From the NCBI GenBank assembly GCA_008477525.1, contig SPDT01000005.1, forward strand, positions 1,674,001 to 1,738,000: DNA of 64,000 nucleotides, written 5' to 3'. This document shows, piece by piece, positions 1-12,862 of the stretch. The number at the start of each line of letters is the position of its first letter. The first letter of the stretch is position 1. The stretch comes from Hypomyces perniciosus. Lineage: Eukaryota > Ascomycota > Sordariomycetes > Hypocreales > Hypocreaceae. The notes beneath the pieces are model-generated. The model made no database searches. It was not told the DNA's origin and saw nothing but the letters and a program-made list of their open reading frames with translations. The position numbers were made by a program, and so were the translations under genes.

Positions 1-236
1 AAGTAAGGTAATAACCGTACGAGTACTTAGGGTGGTCGGAATATTCACAAACATCGCGGTATGCTAATGTGAATACATTATCTTTTGTTTTACTTTCTTT
101 GAGTCATTTCTCCAGCTACCCATAATTGCGTTTCCCTTGCCCATTAACTTTTTCTCCGGCTTTTACCGCCTACCATCTTTCTCCTTTCTGTGGCGATGTT
201 GAGCATTCCCAACCTTGTTTCGCGTGCACAAAGTAT

Positions 237-1775
<1,539 letters not shown>

Positions 1776-1821
1776 TTTCAAATGTGGTTATGATATGAGC
1801 TACTTTGATTCTAGTCGTGGT

Positions 1822-2135
1822 CTGCAGCGTTAGCAATTGTCTCTCTTGACTCAGGTAAAGGTAGTGTCTATATTGGTGGTCGACTCCAAGCTTGAGAACA
1901 AGCACTGCCATCAAGGTCTTGACACAGCTTTTTGCAGGTCTCCTCATGTGAGATTAATGAGTTGATCTAAAGGAGATGGGAGATGCTGAGAATATCCCTC
2001 AATCTCCCTTTGATGCTGCTCTCTCAGGGAAGCTGGGCAGTCATGGAGGGGTAATTGAGAAGGAGGTCGGTCCATTGCAAAGAGTGACGTAGGCGAAGCG
2101 GTTAGAGAATGATATGCTCTGGGAGATCCACGTAC
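1822..2135 (-). other. Probable 5' UTR intron of enolase
   Basis: On the minus strand a GTACGT donor at 2135-2130 pairs with a TTGCTAAC branch point directly followed by GCTGCAG ending at 1822. The ATG of enolase lies 46 nt downstream of the acceptor. Leader introns are common in highly expressed fungal glycolytic genes. The small open frame in this stretch has no recognisable product. Confidence 0.5.
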
Positions 2136-3134
2136 CAATATCTCAGAGTGATGATCAAGCTCTCGAGCGATATTCTCGAGGCAGGAAGAGTGTTTAGAGG
2201 TGATGTTGTCTGAGGACGAGAAGGATGTTGTGTTGTTTTTGTTGAGCAAGCTCAAGTAGGATAGAGGGGTGAAAGGGTGGGGCATGATAGCTTCTGGAGG
2301 CGATGATGCGCTCTTGGTGAAAGTTAGAGGGCTACAAGCCTCCACCAGCCTTTGAGGCGGTGGCCTGAGGTACAGCACTATTCATTCATCCCACTTCGTG
2401 TTGCATGGAAAGTTCTTCTCCGCTTCAGCCGCCGAGACAGGTCATTGCTGCGGCCTATCCTGGCCGCTGTCGGACACATGTGGTTTTGCATCAAGACACG
2501 GAGATTTGCTGCATCCGCGTTGTCATTTTAATTTCCTTATCTGATAATACCTCGCATAGGCTTGTCAGATTTGGCCGAGATACTGTGAGGAGAGAGTATG
2601 ACGCCATCAAATGACTTGATTGTCTTCAGAAATGACCAGCAATTCCAGATGTACTACATTAACCACCAGATAGTCACCAAAGTCTGCTTTCCAATGACGC
2701 GAAAGGTATTGAGACAGAGCGAGGCGACACGAGAGTGACAATGGTTGCCTCCTTTCCTTATTCTAACCCTCCATGCAGGATGGAGCTTTGGTTACGAGAG
2801 ACCGCAGCTGGCACAGCAACCATCCTTACGCATTTTATTTAGCATCTGTTAATAGGGCTCCGTGCCCCCAAGAAGGCAAAATCTCGCAATACTCTCCAGC
2901 ACTCACATAATGACCATTTTATTGGCTCGATTTGTTGGACCACATAAAATGAGAACTCTACATCTTTTCACGTCCAGGAACAGGTTTCTCACTTGTGCCG
3001 TTGCAAGCTTGACATGGGACGTGTGCTAGACGTAACGAGAATTCATTTCAGTATATCTAGTCCATAAGAAGATCCATGAATCATGAAAGGTGCCCTCCCA
3101 AACGCCAAATGAACCACACGCCCGCTGAAATAAC
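2136..3134. promoter_or_regulatory. Intergenic: enolase promoter and Pno1 3' flank
   Basis: About 1 kb between the probable enolase leader intron and the Pno1 stop codon; both genes are on the minus strand. It should hold the enolase core promoter near 2140-2400, where the minus strand becomes pyrimidine-rich. I see no further gene or RNA. Confidence 0.5.
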
Positions 3135-4026
3135 CTAGAATCGCTCCTTCATTCTGGCTGCCACAGTTCTCAGATTTCCATAAACCTTTCCTGGAGGCTT
3201 GCCAAGAATCAGACTGACAACTGATTCTCGAGCCATATGAATGTTCTTGAACCCTCCCAGGATGTGAATCTTCGAATCCGCTAGAACAATTCTTGTCCGG
3301 CTGGCATTCTCAATCGCAAATTTTGTTTTGCCTTGGTGTCCTGCTATTCTGCCAATAGCGCGACTCTGACTATCCCCATGGACCGTTTTTACGTCCTTGA
3401 TTTCGAAGGTCTCTATGTAAAGATCATCAAGTCGCAACAAAGCAATTGCATCATCCACATCAAACCCAAGAGTAAAGGCTTTGACAAAGTCTTCACCCTT
3501 CTGTAGCGCGCCTGAATCTACCGTGTGTTTCGATGTCCTAAGCTCGACGGTCTTTCGTTTGATATTCATGCGACACTGGAGTTTTAGGTGTTCGACGAGG
3601 GGGGGGTAGATGGATGGCCATGCTTGCTTCAGAGGTGTCATTCGGTGCGGTGGGATTGGAACTTTCCGAGTTTCGACTCTCGCGACGAGATCCTGGACAT
3701 GCAGTTAGCATAGAAGAGCCAATATATATGCCATTGATTATGATTATGCTTACAAGGTCTTTGGATGGAGCAAAACGAGGTCGCCCTTCCTCATCAATAG
3801 CCATGGTCTCGTCGTCATCTTGGCTCTCCGGAGCAAACGGTTCTGCGTCGACCAGTACAGCGTCGGATGCGTCTAACAAAAACTCTTCATTGTTATCTAT
3901 ATCCTTGGTGAGCTGCGACGAACGTAGTAGGAGAGGCTCCATAAGAGAATTACCCTGAATAGGTAGCGGTGCTTCGTTGGCAAGCGGGGTGTCTTCAGCC
4001 TTTTTCAAGGCCGTCGGTGCGGGCAT
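3135..4026 (-). CDS. pno1: Pno1/Dim2 KH-domain ribosome assembly factor, 276 aa, 2 exons
   Basis: RNA-binding pre-40S assembly factor that works in the nucleolus and cytoplasm with the Nob1 endonuclease and the Dim1 methylase at the 3' end of 18S rRNA. Exons 4026-3754 and 3692-3135; the junction (CTT/GTAAGC ... TCCAG/GAT) is in phase 0. After an acidic N-terminal region of about 90 residues the protein reads RVETRKVPIPPHRMTPLKQ and YPPLVEHLKLQCRMN, a family signature. The KH region follows, with AIGRIAGHQGKTKFAIEN and a C-terminal GNLRTVAARMKERF. Its length is close to that of yeast Pno1 (about 274 aa). It is divergent from Mdm31/32 with 384 bp between start codons. Confidence 0.95.
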
Positions 4027-4410
4027 TGTGACGGTTGGCGAAAATCTGCTGGTAGCGCAACAAGTGTGTGATACGAGGGCACAGCAGATCAAAGAGAATC
4101 TAATATTCAGCCTTGAATTTGAGTCAAAGTAAATATTTCATCGTCGGCCGGGCTTGAAGGGTTTGGAGTCAACTCGACCGGTCCACGAACTGTTCGGCAG
4201 CGATCATAGAAAATTTGTGGATGGCTATCGGGGCTTATCGATTGGACAGATGCCGCCCACATTGTATCAAGCCGTTAGCGCGTCATGGGCTTTTTATGCC
4301 ATCATCTAATACATGCTAACTTCCAAACTTCGTTCAAAATTGAAGGCATTGCTTTTAATTATTGTATTGGCGCACTGCCTTCCTGTTTCTGATCGCCATG
4401 AGCTTTAAGA
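4027..4410. promoter_or_regulatory. Divergent promoter pno1 / mdm31
   Basis: 384 bp separate the two start codons. No gene fits. The + strand leader ends with a 6-codon uORF (ATG at 4398, stop at 4416-4418) that overlaps the Mdm31 start codon. Confidence 0.6.
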
Positions 4411-6642
4411 ATGTCTAAGGGTATCCATTCATGGCTGATTGGACGCCGCCTTTTGACATCTAGCCATATACCTCTACCCAAACCTGAAACTCCTCCAACC
4501 CTTCAACTAACGAGTCGATTGTCGCCTATTTCGTCATATTTTCTGCAGTCATCGTCGTCCCGATGCTTTCACGGTCTCTCAAGCTCCAAGTCGAAGACTC
4601 GACGCTACTTTTGTCCTCCGGAAACGTCAAGGCGACTGAACCCGGCGCTGCTATTCAGCAAAAGTGCAAATGCCGCCCAACCACCCCTCTTAGTTATGTG
4701 TCCTATCTCTTGTGATGGTACACACCTTGCGACAAGATGGTTGCTGCAATACAGGCAGTACAGCAGCGATGGACAGAAGGGTAGGAAAGGCCTCCATGAA
4801 AGCGATGATGACATCAAATCTGAAGGTCGCGAGCCGTGGCAGAGGGGTAAAGGCGGGGATCCAAACCAGATCTCCTCTAAAGCCATTGAGCAGGGCAAGG
4901 AGGACAGTACGGAGAAAGAACATGAATCAATAGCTTCCTCTATGTCAAAGTACTTGAATCTACCGATGATGCCGCATCGTCCCACGAAAGAGGAGCTGCT
5001 CGCGGCAGCAAATGGCTTTTGGCAGAGACTAAAAGTTAGATTCAAGTGGATTTCCATAAGGAGCATGCGTCCATGGAATGTTGATGAATGGGGGGCCTTC
5101 GTTTCTTGGTTTATGCTGGGGCATATCCTATGGATTCTTGCAGGCACAACAACTTTCTTTTCCATCATAATTTTTTCGATCAACACAGTTTTTGCCCAAG
5201 GTAAGTTGGAATCTCGCTACATGACTTTTTTTCACCATGTTAATGGAATCCTAGAAACCTTGGCAAGGTGGGTTGGTGATTATCTGACACAATCTGCGGG
5301 TGTCACCGTCATCTTTGAATCAGCCATAGTACCCAAGTGGAGAAATGGTGTTATCGCCTTCCACAACGTCTTCATCTCCCGAAGACCCGGCCAAGTTGAG
5401 TCATCCGTTAGCAAAGGTTCGTCCGATGCAGCTGCTGTTGCTGCAGCAGGACGACAAGTCCAACATCCCCTCATCGACACAGAAGATGATGGCAATTATA
5501 CTCAGTTCGATGTAACCATCGCAAACGTCAATGTCACACTGTCGTTCCTCAACTGGTGGAATGGCAAGGGGCTGCTTAAAGATGTGGAGGTAAATGGCGT
5601 TCGAGGAGTTGTTGACCGCACCTCAGTCCGATGGCCTGATGAGCAGATTGATCCGTTCTCTTATCGTCACCAACATCAGCCGGGGGATTTCGAAATCGAG
5701 TCTTTTAAGCTCGAAGATCTTCTACTCACTATTCATCAGCCTGATGGATTTCGACCTTTTTCAGTTAGCATATATTCATGCGAACTGCCGCGGTTACGGA
5801 AACAGTGGTTATTTTATGATTTTCTATCAGCCAGTCACATGTCAGGCTCCTTTGATGGTTCTCTCTTTACAATTCACCCCAGACAGGTTCACGGCACTGT
5901 ATCAAGCCATTATCAAGGAGTTATGATGGGACTAGGCGAGTCGAAATCTTGGAAGAAGTTCAACAGACTGAGGATCGATGGCCTGAAGATCGACCATTTG
6001 AATCGAGGCGTTGAAGGGCCATTTGGATGGATATATGAGGGCAACGTGGATATAGTGGCGGATGTCATGTTCCCAGTTGACGCAGATGAGAGCATTGCCA
6101 AAGTCATGACGGACTTCTACGACCAATTAGAGGATACGGTCATCTCAAACCGTTATCGGTTCTTACCCAACCCCAGGAGCGAAGCTCCTTCTCTTGGCAA
6201 TTTCTCGGACGCTACTGGGCATAGCAGTGGAGATAAGAGCCCCCAGACGGAGGCTGCGGAACCAGAGGAGGATCAACGCTGCGTCATTATGGACCTGCGC
6301 ATCCACCTGAATGATGTGAAGGCCGCGGTACCGTTATTTACAACACACATATCTTATGTGAACCAGGCGCTTGTTCGCCCAATCGTGGCCTACATCAACG
6401 CGAAGAAAGCATATATTCCCATTTCCAGTCGGATCATCAAACCTGTCAGCGACTTCGACGGTAGCTGGACTGTCTTTGATTGTGGGCTCTTGGATGACGC
6501 ATCCGCTGAGACGTACGAGGCTTTTGCCACGGACGTCGAAGACCAGCAGAGTCGAGTCCGACGGTTCAAAAAGGTTGGGTTCTGGACTCTATCCCTGGCT
6601 ATTCATGCCTTGTTCATGGGTATGGCTGGCAACGTGGTTTGA
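4411..6642 (+). CDS. mdm31: Mdm31/Mdm32-family mitochondrial inner membrane protein, about 725 aa, 2 exons
   Basis: Member of the Mdm31/Mdm32 family, inner-membrane proteins needed for normal mitochondrial shape, nucleoid stability and lipid homeostasis. The N-terminal 120 residues are rich in Ser/Arg, fitting a presequence. A membrane segment follows at about 225-255 (WFMLGHILWILAGTTTFF), then the conserved core FAQETLARWVGDYLT, VIFESAIVPKWRNG, FNVTIANVNVTLSFLNWWNGKG-like text and ESFKLEDLLLTIHQPDGFRPF. A second hydrophobic segment sits at the C-terminus (FWTLSLAIHALFMGMAG). An intron lies at 5201-5254 (GTAAGT...CCTAG). It is 54 nt long and contains no stop, so the frame runs through it unspliced, but splicing restores the family sequence FAQ-ETLARW. 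Mdm31 versus Mdm32 is not decided. Confidence 0.9.
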   Translation: MSKGIHSWLIGRRLLTSSHIPLPKPETPPTLQLTSRLSPISSYFLQSSSSRCFHGLSSSKSKTRRYFCPPETSRRLNPALLFSKSANAAQPPLLVMCPISCDGTHLATRWLLQYRQYSSDGQKGRKGLHESDDDIKSEGREPWQRGKGGDPNQISSKAIEQGKEDSTEKEHESIASSMSKYLNLPMMPHRPTKEELLAAANGFWQRLKVRFKWISIRSMRPWNVDEWGAFVSWFMLGHILWILAGTTTFFSIIIFSINTVFAQGKLESRYMTFFHHVNGILETLARWVGDYLTQSAGVTVIFESAIVPKWRNGVIAFHNVFISRRPGQVESSVSKGSSDAAAVAAAGRQVQHPLIDTEDDGNYTQFDVTIANVNVTLSFLNWWNGKGLLKDVEVNGVRGVVDRTSVRWPDEQIDPFSYRHQHQPGDFEIESFKLEDLLLTIHQPDGFRPFSVSIYSCELPRLRKQWLFYDFLSASHMSGSFDGSLFTIHPRQVHGTVSSHYQGVMMGLGESKSWKKFNRLRIDGLKIDHLNRGVEGPFGWIYEGNVDIVADVMFPVDADESIAKVMTDFYDQLEDTVISNRYRFLPNPRSEAPSLGNFSDATGHSSGDKSPQTEAAEPEEDQRCVIMDLRIHLNDVKAAVPLFTTHISYVNQALVRPIVAYINAKKAYIPISSRIIKPVSDFDGSWTVFDCGLLDDASAETYEAFATDVEDQQSRVRRFKKVGFWTLSLAIHALFMGMAGNVV

Positions 6643-7429
6643 AGCAGAACAGAAGAAAATCCTAAAAGTCGGTGTTGGACTTTTCTATTGTATTGGAAGT
6701 CCGAAGAGCATATTTAGAGCTGCTGTATAATTACAATTAACGACGGGACGGATAGCCTGCAACAGGATTTATGTACGGTGTTAGATCATGGGATTGGGTT
6801 GGACTTCTTTTTGGCGCTTGGGTTGATGATACTATCTACCTCCATGACATATCCTATCCGAGTGATAGTGGCTGTTACGATACCCTAGCTTCATGACGTA
6901 TGGAATTCAGAAGAAAAAAATAGGCCACTCTTCGACCAATTTGGATTTGCGATTCAGCATACGGTAGAGAACCCGCCGCATTGTATTTACTCTCGCTTCT
7001 CGTGGCAAATGTCCTGTGGCATTGACATGATGCCTCCAAGTATTTGAGCTGGAAGAATCGTCGTTGGGACATGATAGGCTATGCGGATGCCCCAAGTAGA
7101 TGAACCACCTTTAGTAGATAATGCGCCAGCCCGCTGACCCGTACCCACAGCCTCATCATTGTATCATTCAAATCGCACCGTCTATCTTTTACCATGCCCG
7201 TCAATTCATCCTACTCCAACTTTCAGGTGGTGCCCCCTGATGCCTGGGCCTGGCCCCAAAATGGAGTCCCGTTTTTTTAGATCAGACTGTGGACGGGGCC
7301 GAAAGCCGTAAGCTCGTCCGGCAAGTGGATGTGACAGTTGCCTGGTATGGGCATGCCTGCATCCCCGGATAAGGGCGTTGATAAGCTGGAGAGGACATAG
7401 CAAGACTCGCCTGTCTTGATATTTCCACT
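6643..7429. other. Intergenic, convergent 3' flanks of mdm31 and hcr1
   Basis: 787 bp between two convergent genes. Only short chance reading frames are present; I see no RNA gene, repeat or conserved protein. Confidence 0.5.
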
Positions 7430-8550
7430 TCACATAAAGTCATCGCTGTGGATGGTGTTAACACTTGAGACACTCGAGACAAGGACAAGGACTGGAAAAG
7501 GGCAGAAGGGAATAGACTATCCACTTACTCTCCAAAGGCATCGTCGTCGTAAGTTGCCACATCCGCGGTGTTAGCACGGCCAGTTACCAACGAAGTCTTC
7601 GTCTTGGCGGCCTTGGTCTTCTTGCCACTCTTGTCGGCAGCCTTCTCCTCCTTCATCTTCTCATTACTAACCCGAGTGAGGGCACTGGCAATCTTCTTGA
7701 TCTGATCGCTAGACATCTCCTTGACTAGGTCCTTGGCAAATTCCTCAAGGAAGAGGCCATAGTGCGGCTTTTTGACATTGGTAGTGATGACGGGTGTGAG
7801 AGTGTTGCGCATCTTTTCGAACTGCAGCTTAGTCTGAGGGTTGAAGAGCGGCAGCTCTGCAAGGTTGATCGTGTTTGTTGGCTCCTTAGGGTCGACAACG
7901 ATGGTACTAGCGGGATTGGCCTTGCGACCAGCACTGATGCCTATGCCGCCAAAGAGATCTTCAGCATGCTTGAGGTCGGCTTCCTGCTCGGTGCGACGAA
8001 GTCGCTCACGGCGCTGGGTCTCTGTCTCTTCATCGCTCTCCTCCTCTTCCTCTTCAGCCTGGCGTGCACGCTCGGCTTGGCGATCGGCGATGCGCTGAGT
8101 CCGAGACTTCTTATTAGCGGCGGCCTCGGCCTCGGCTTTTGCCTTCACTTCAGCAGCCTTGCGGGCTTTCTCGCGCTCTACTTCCGAGTCCTCGGCGGCA
8201 TCCCAGGAATCGAGGACCTAAGATCAGCGGGAGAAGATTAGCCAACGATTAGGGCGAGGTTGGAAGGGGGTCGTATAGACAATCTAATGCACTTACGTCG
8301 CTATCGTCTTCCTCATCTTCAAATTGACGTCTACGGGCAACAGGAGCTGGGGCAGATTCGGGAGCAGAGCCGCTGTCGCTCTCTTCCTCGTCTAGTATAG
8401 ACAGCCGTTAGCCAAATACATTCAAGGTTATGTACAAACTCCACAGCGGCGCATCATAGCAGTGATGACGCATTTGCTGGTCAACAAGATTGTGTGTGCA
8501 CACAAAGTGACAGCGTGGTGATACTTACCCCACTGTTTCTTAGCAGGCAT
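7430..8550 (-). CDS. hcr1: Translation initiation factor eIF3 subunit J (Hcr1), 273 aa, 4 exons
   Basis: Loosely bound eIF3 subunit that acts at the 40S decoding centre and in ribosome recycling. Exons 8550-8529, 8391-8297, 8217-7529 and 7445-7430. The N-terminus (MPAKKQWDEEESDSGS...LDSWDAAED) is the acidic family motif. A Lys/Glu/Arg coiled coil follows, then LKHAEDLFGGIG, IVVDPKEPTNTINLAELPLFNP and the region around HYGLFLEEFAKDLVKEMSSDQIKKI. The last intron (GTAAGTGG at 7528 to CCACAG at 7446) and a 16-nt terminal exon supply the family C-terminus DDDFM. Without this splice the frame ends prematurely as FGE. It is divergent from arginyl-tRNA synthetase, another translation gene. Confidence 0.93.
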
Positions 8551-9405
8551 GATGTCTGTTGTATTGATCTAGGTGCGGGCACTGGGTTTGAGCCGTAGGC
8601 AGCGGTTGGAAATGAAGACAAGAAGCCGGCCAGACTCTGGATCTAGCAGCAGAAGAAATTGAAACACAAGTTTTGGCCAGGATGGCAAAGGGGGGCAAAG
8701 AAGATAGGGCGGCTTTTTTTAATGGCGGGGGACTTGTGGTGGAAATGGAGGGGTGAGGGGATGGAGGGGTGGAAAAAAGTTTGGCATCGAATTATCAGGC
8801 ACCACGAAAACTGCCGGTCCAAGATAGTGAGGCAAAGGAGGCTATAAATAACGACGGGAAGATATTAATCTCATCACATTCTTCAATTAACCTCACAAGG
8901 ACATTCCATATTTCTACTTTGTTCCGCAAATAGTATTCCTTTGTGGTTTTTGACGCATGGATCGTTCACAAGTGTCCAAGCATCGGGCGTTTTAGTAGAG
9001 AAGCAGCCCTTAACACGATGACCGTTTTGACTAAACTGACCTCTGAATTATTAACTTTAATTATCCATTTGAGTATCCTGATGAACCATTAATAGCTTGC
9101 AAGTGAGCTCACAGACGCGAAGCTTCCCGTCACAAGGCTTGATACCTATTTACCCATCACTACTTATGGGACCAAGGCTGTCATGTCAAAGGACATGTAT
9201 GTGCATGTGCCGCTCGGGATATTCTATTGACTTCTGTATCCGAGCATTCCAGCGCGGAACACCGGCGGAAAGAATTACCGCGACAACTGTGGCGGTAGCG
9301 GCCTGGGTACGAAGTACATTTCTTCAACTTTGGTGGGGAAGTCGTTCACTTAGTTAAGACGAAAATTGAGTCACAGCAAGGCAAAACCCCAATGCCGCAC
9401 TCTCC
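8551..9405. promoter_or_regulatory. Divergent promoter hcr1 / ArgRS
   Basis: 855 bp between start codons. A purine-rich stretch near 8650-8780 and one TACGAAGTA word near 9308 are visible. No gene is supported. Confidence 0.5.
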
Positions 9406-12400
9406 ATGAAGTGTTGGATTTCTTCCAATCAAAAACTCCTCTCTTCAGTGACTCTGCCTCCTTTACGGAAATTTAGCAAGCCTATTCATTGCGCACTGGC
9501 CGCGCCAGTCAGGCTTTTCACTTCCTCGTTTTGTCCACATCACTTCCCCACCATCGCCAGTGGTGTCCTACAACGAAGCTGCAAACCCCTCCATCCAGGC
9601 TCTTATTCACCCACTTTCTTCCAGTCTGGTTCGAGAAGAGTATCGACATCAATCATGGCCCAAACGGCCGGAGTAAATCAGCTCACCTCGCTGGTGGAGG
9701 GTCTAACCTTGGACTCAGTCTCGGCGAAGTACCCCACCGCCCACCCCGAGATCAACCCTTTGGATTTCTATAGGGCGCACCTTAGCAATGTTCTGGCTGG
9801 CATTTCCGGCGTCGATACCGCTATCATCTACCCTGTTGTCATGTGGACGACCGGTCTTGACAAGGGCGACTTCGTTGTAGCTGTTCCTGCTCTCAGGCTC
9901 AAAGGACAAAAACCCGATGCTTTGGCTTCCAAGTGGGCGGAAGAAGTATGAAATGATGTTTTTGCATTTATGGACCCTCGTGAGCTAACAGAGTGCTATG
10001 CAAGTTCCCCCAAGATGATCCCCTGTTTGACAAGCCCGTAACAAGCGGTTCATTTATGTCCTTCTTCATCAAGGGGGCCCCTCTATCCAACGCTCTTATC
10101 CCAATGATCCGCAAGCTGGGTGATGAGTACGGTATGTACTTGAGTTGGTATTGACCTGACTACAATTTCACTAACTTTAAATAAGGCCGAAACCGATTCA
10201 ATGGATTGAAGGACCCAAAAGACCCAAGCCAGGGTCAGAAGCGTATTGTAAATCACACGCTCTCTCCGTTGAGATTCCCTCCTGCTAATTGTTGCCAGAT
10301 TGTGGAGTTCAGCTCTCCTAACGTTGCGAAGCCGTTTCACGCGGGCCATCTCCGATCCACCATCATTGGAAGTTTCCTGGCAAACCTCTATGAGGGTAGC
10401 GGCTGGGATGTTGTTAGAATGAATTGTAAGTCGGTTCATGACCTCGAGTCCCCCCTTTTTTTTAAAAAATCCTTAGGGCCCTATGCAAGTGTGGGGTTTC
10501 AGGGTGAAGACTACTGCCTTCTCCATCTCAGGGAACACCTCTTTTCGATCTCCTTTCTCCATCACTGCACATTTTCATTTGCGTGCAATTCATATTCTGC
10601 AAGTTGCGGCTAACCGCCCCTCGAAGATCTTGGTGACTGGGGTAAACAATATGGTCTTTTGGCGCTCTCATATGAGAAATATGGAGATGAGGAGGCGCTC
10701 AAGAAAGATCCTATCGATCACCTATTTAAGCTCTATGTGAAGATTAACAGCGAGATGACGGCCGAGAAAGAGGCCATTGAAGAGCAGCGAAAGGAGGGCA
10801 AAGATGTCAGCAGTCTCGAGGCCGATAGTCTTGACGAGCAGGCCCGTCGATACTTCAAGAGGATGGTAAGTGTCAGAGCATTGAGGAATATTTTCCACAA
10901 ACCTGTCCCTGCCAACGGTGTCATCTCTCGGTGTTGATCATCTGCTAACTTGGTCCGTTAGACGGATCGGGATGAGGATGTGGTCAAGCAGTGGCAGATC
11001 TTCAGAGATCTTAGCATCGCCCGATACAAGCGTAAGAATCTGGTGGCCTTTGCTTTGGGAGTTGGACAGCGAATCAAAGATCCATCCGCTTTCCCTCACA
11101 GGTTCCACGCTCGATGATATAGTTTACTGATTGTGCTACAGAAACCTATGCCAGGCTGAACATTGACTTTGACAAGTACAGCGGTAAGCTCGATTTGCAG
11201 AGTTCTCGATGTATATGCTGAATCTCAAGCAGGCGAAAGCCAAGTTTCCGAGGAGTCAATGGCAAAGATCGCCACAGAAATGGCAGAGAAAGGCATTACG
11301 CGAGAGGACAAAGGCGCAGTTCTTGTTGACTTCACTCAGCTCCTTCCTGGCAAAGAGGGAAAGAGGCTTGGCACAACAGTCATTCGGTACGTGCCTTTAC
11401 CCGGATGTAAACCACATCTACAAACAACGTCGTACTCAAAACTGCTCTCTGCTGAAATTGAGGGGGGCTTGACGTGGTCACAAGCTTCATTTTTCACTCA
11501 CATAATCCGTCCATCTACTCCAAGCCACTGCTAATTACCAAAAAAAATAGGAAGAAGGATGGTACCGCTTTGTATCTTACACGAGATGTCTGTGAACTTC
11601 TTGGCCGAGTGAGTCCTCCGACATGTTATTACCCATGTCGATCCCAGGCCTAGCATGAAGCAAGCCCGGGCGTTTCTGAATCATCACTGACAATTCTCGT
11701 TGCAGTATGAGGAGTATAACTTCGATCATATGATCTATGTCGTCGCAAGCGCTCAGGATCTCCACCTCAAGCAGTTGTTTGAGATCATTCAACTCCTCGG
11801 TTACAAGGATATTGCGAAGCGTTGCCAACACATCAACTTTGGATTGGTCCAGGGTATGAGCACCAGAAAGGGCACCGTCAAGTTGTAAGTCCGCCATCTG
11901 ATGCCCCTACTATCCTTTACTATCATTTTCTGTCCTAATTGGCGACTTTACGATGCTAACGTCGAACGACTTCAGCCTGGATGACATCCTGAGAGATTGT
12001 GCCGACCACATGCACGAGACTATGAGGAAGAACGAGGATAAGTACGCGCAAGTAGAGAACCCTGCCGCTACTGCGGATGTTCTCGGCATTAGCAGTGTCA
12101 TGGTCCAGGATATGAGTGGAAAGAGGTTTGTAGCACTCTTATTTGGATCATGATGAACCAAGCTGATGAAAACTGTAGAATCAACAACTATACCTTCAAC
12201 ATGGATGCCATGACATCATTTGAAGGCGACACTGGACCATACCTGCAATATGCCCACTCTCGGCTTTGCTCAATCAAGCGCCGGGCTAACTTGACAGAGG
12301 AAGACCTGGCGAATGCGGACCTCTCATTGCTTACAGAGCTGCATGCCATCAACGTCGTTCGGATGCTCTCTCAGTGGCCCGACACTGTCCAGAACACCCT

Positions 12401-12656
12401 GAAGACATTGGAGCCGACCACAGTGCTCACATATTTGTTCAAGATGGCACATGCAGTGAGCAGCAGTTACGATCATTTGCAGGTGGTTGGCAGCGAGAAG
12501 GAGTTGATGAAGGCCCGAATGGCACTGTACGACGCCGCGCGAATCGTTCTGTCCAATGGAATGCGATTGCTTGGCCTGACTCCGTTGGAGAGGTAAGTCT
12601 GAGCAGAATTCAAGTGTGCAAGGGAGAGTTGCTGACTACATACTACCAGGATGTAA
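9406..12656 (+). CDS. Arginyl-tRNA synthetase, 722 aa (639 aa from second ATG), 13 exons
   Basis: Class I synthetase charging tRNA-Arg. Exons: 9406-9945, 10005-10131, 10186-10247, 10299-10425, 10627-10865, 10962-11031, 11142-11183, 11233-11386, 11551-11608, 11706-11884, 11976-12125, 12179-12592, 12650-12656; every junction keeps phase, giving 723 codons. The HIGH motif is HAGH (residues 257-260) in [29 protein letters not shown] follows, the KMSKS-equivalent is MSTRKG (524-529), and the C-terminal anticodon-binding domain runs from [14 protein letters not shown] to LTPLERM. The first 83 residues look like a mitochondrial presequence (basic, Ser/Arg-rich, FTSSFC...RRVSTSIM). A second in-frame ATG at 9655 (MAQTAGVNQ) sits in a strong context. 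One gene may therefore serve cytosol and mitochondria. Confidence 0.95.
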
Positions 12657-12862
12657 AAGGCTTGTTGATGTCCGATAAGGTCGGGACTTCAAATTGCTGT
12701 TCACATTACGGAGTGGATAGAGCACCCCGACTCAGTGAGGAACAAACACGATCAAATCCGAAGACTGTCATTGGACACTTGTTGCTGTGGAGCATTTGTT
12801 CACAACCGGGGGGCTTGGGTCTGACGTCATCGATCATATTGTGATTTCTTTGAGTAGAAGTC

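Noticed and set aside
1944..2378. Minus-strand frame of 144 codons upstream of enolase
   Set aside because: Overlaps the probable leader intron; no conserved content or start context.
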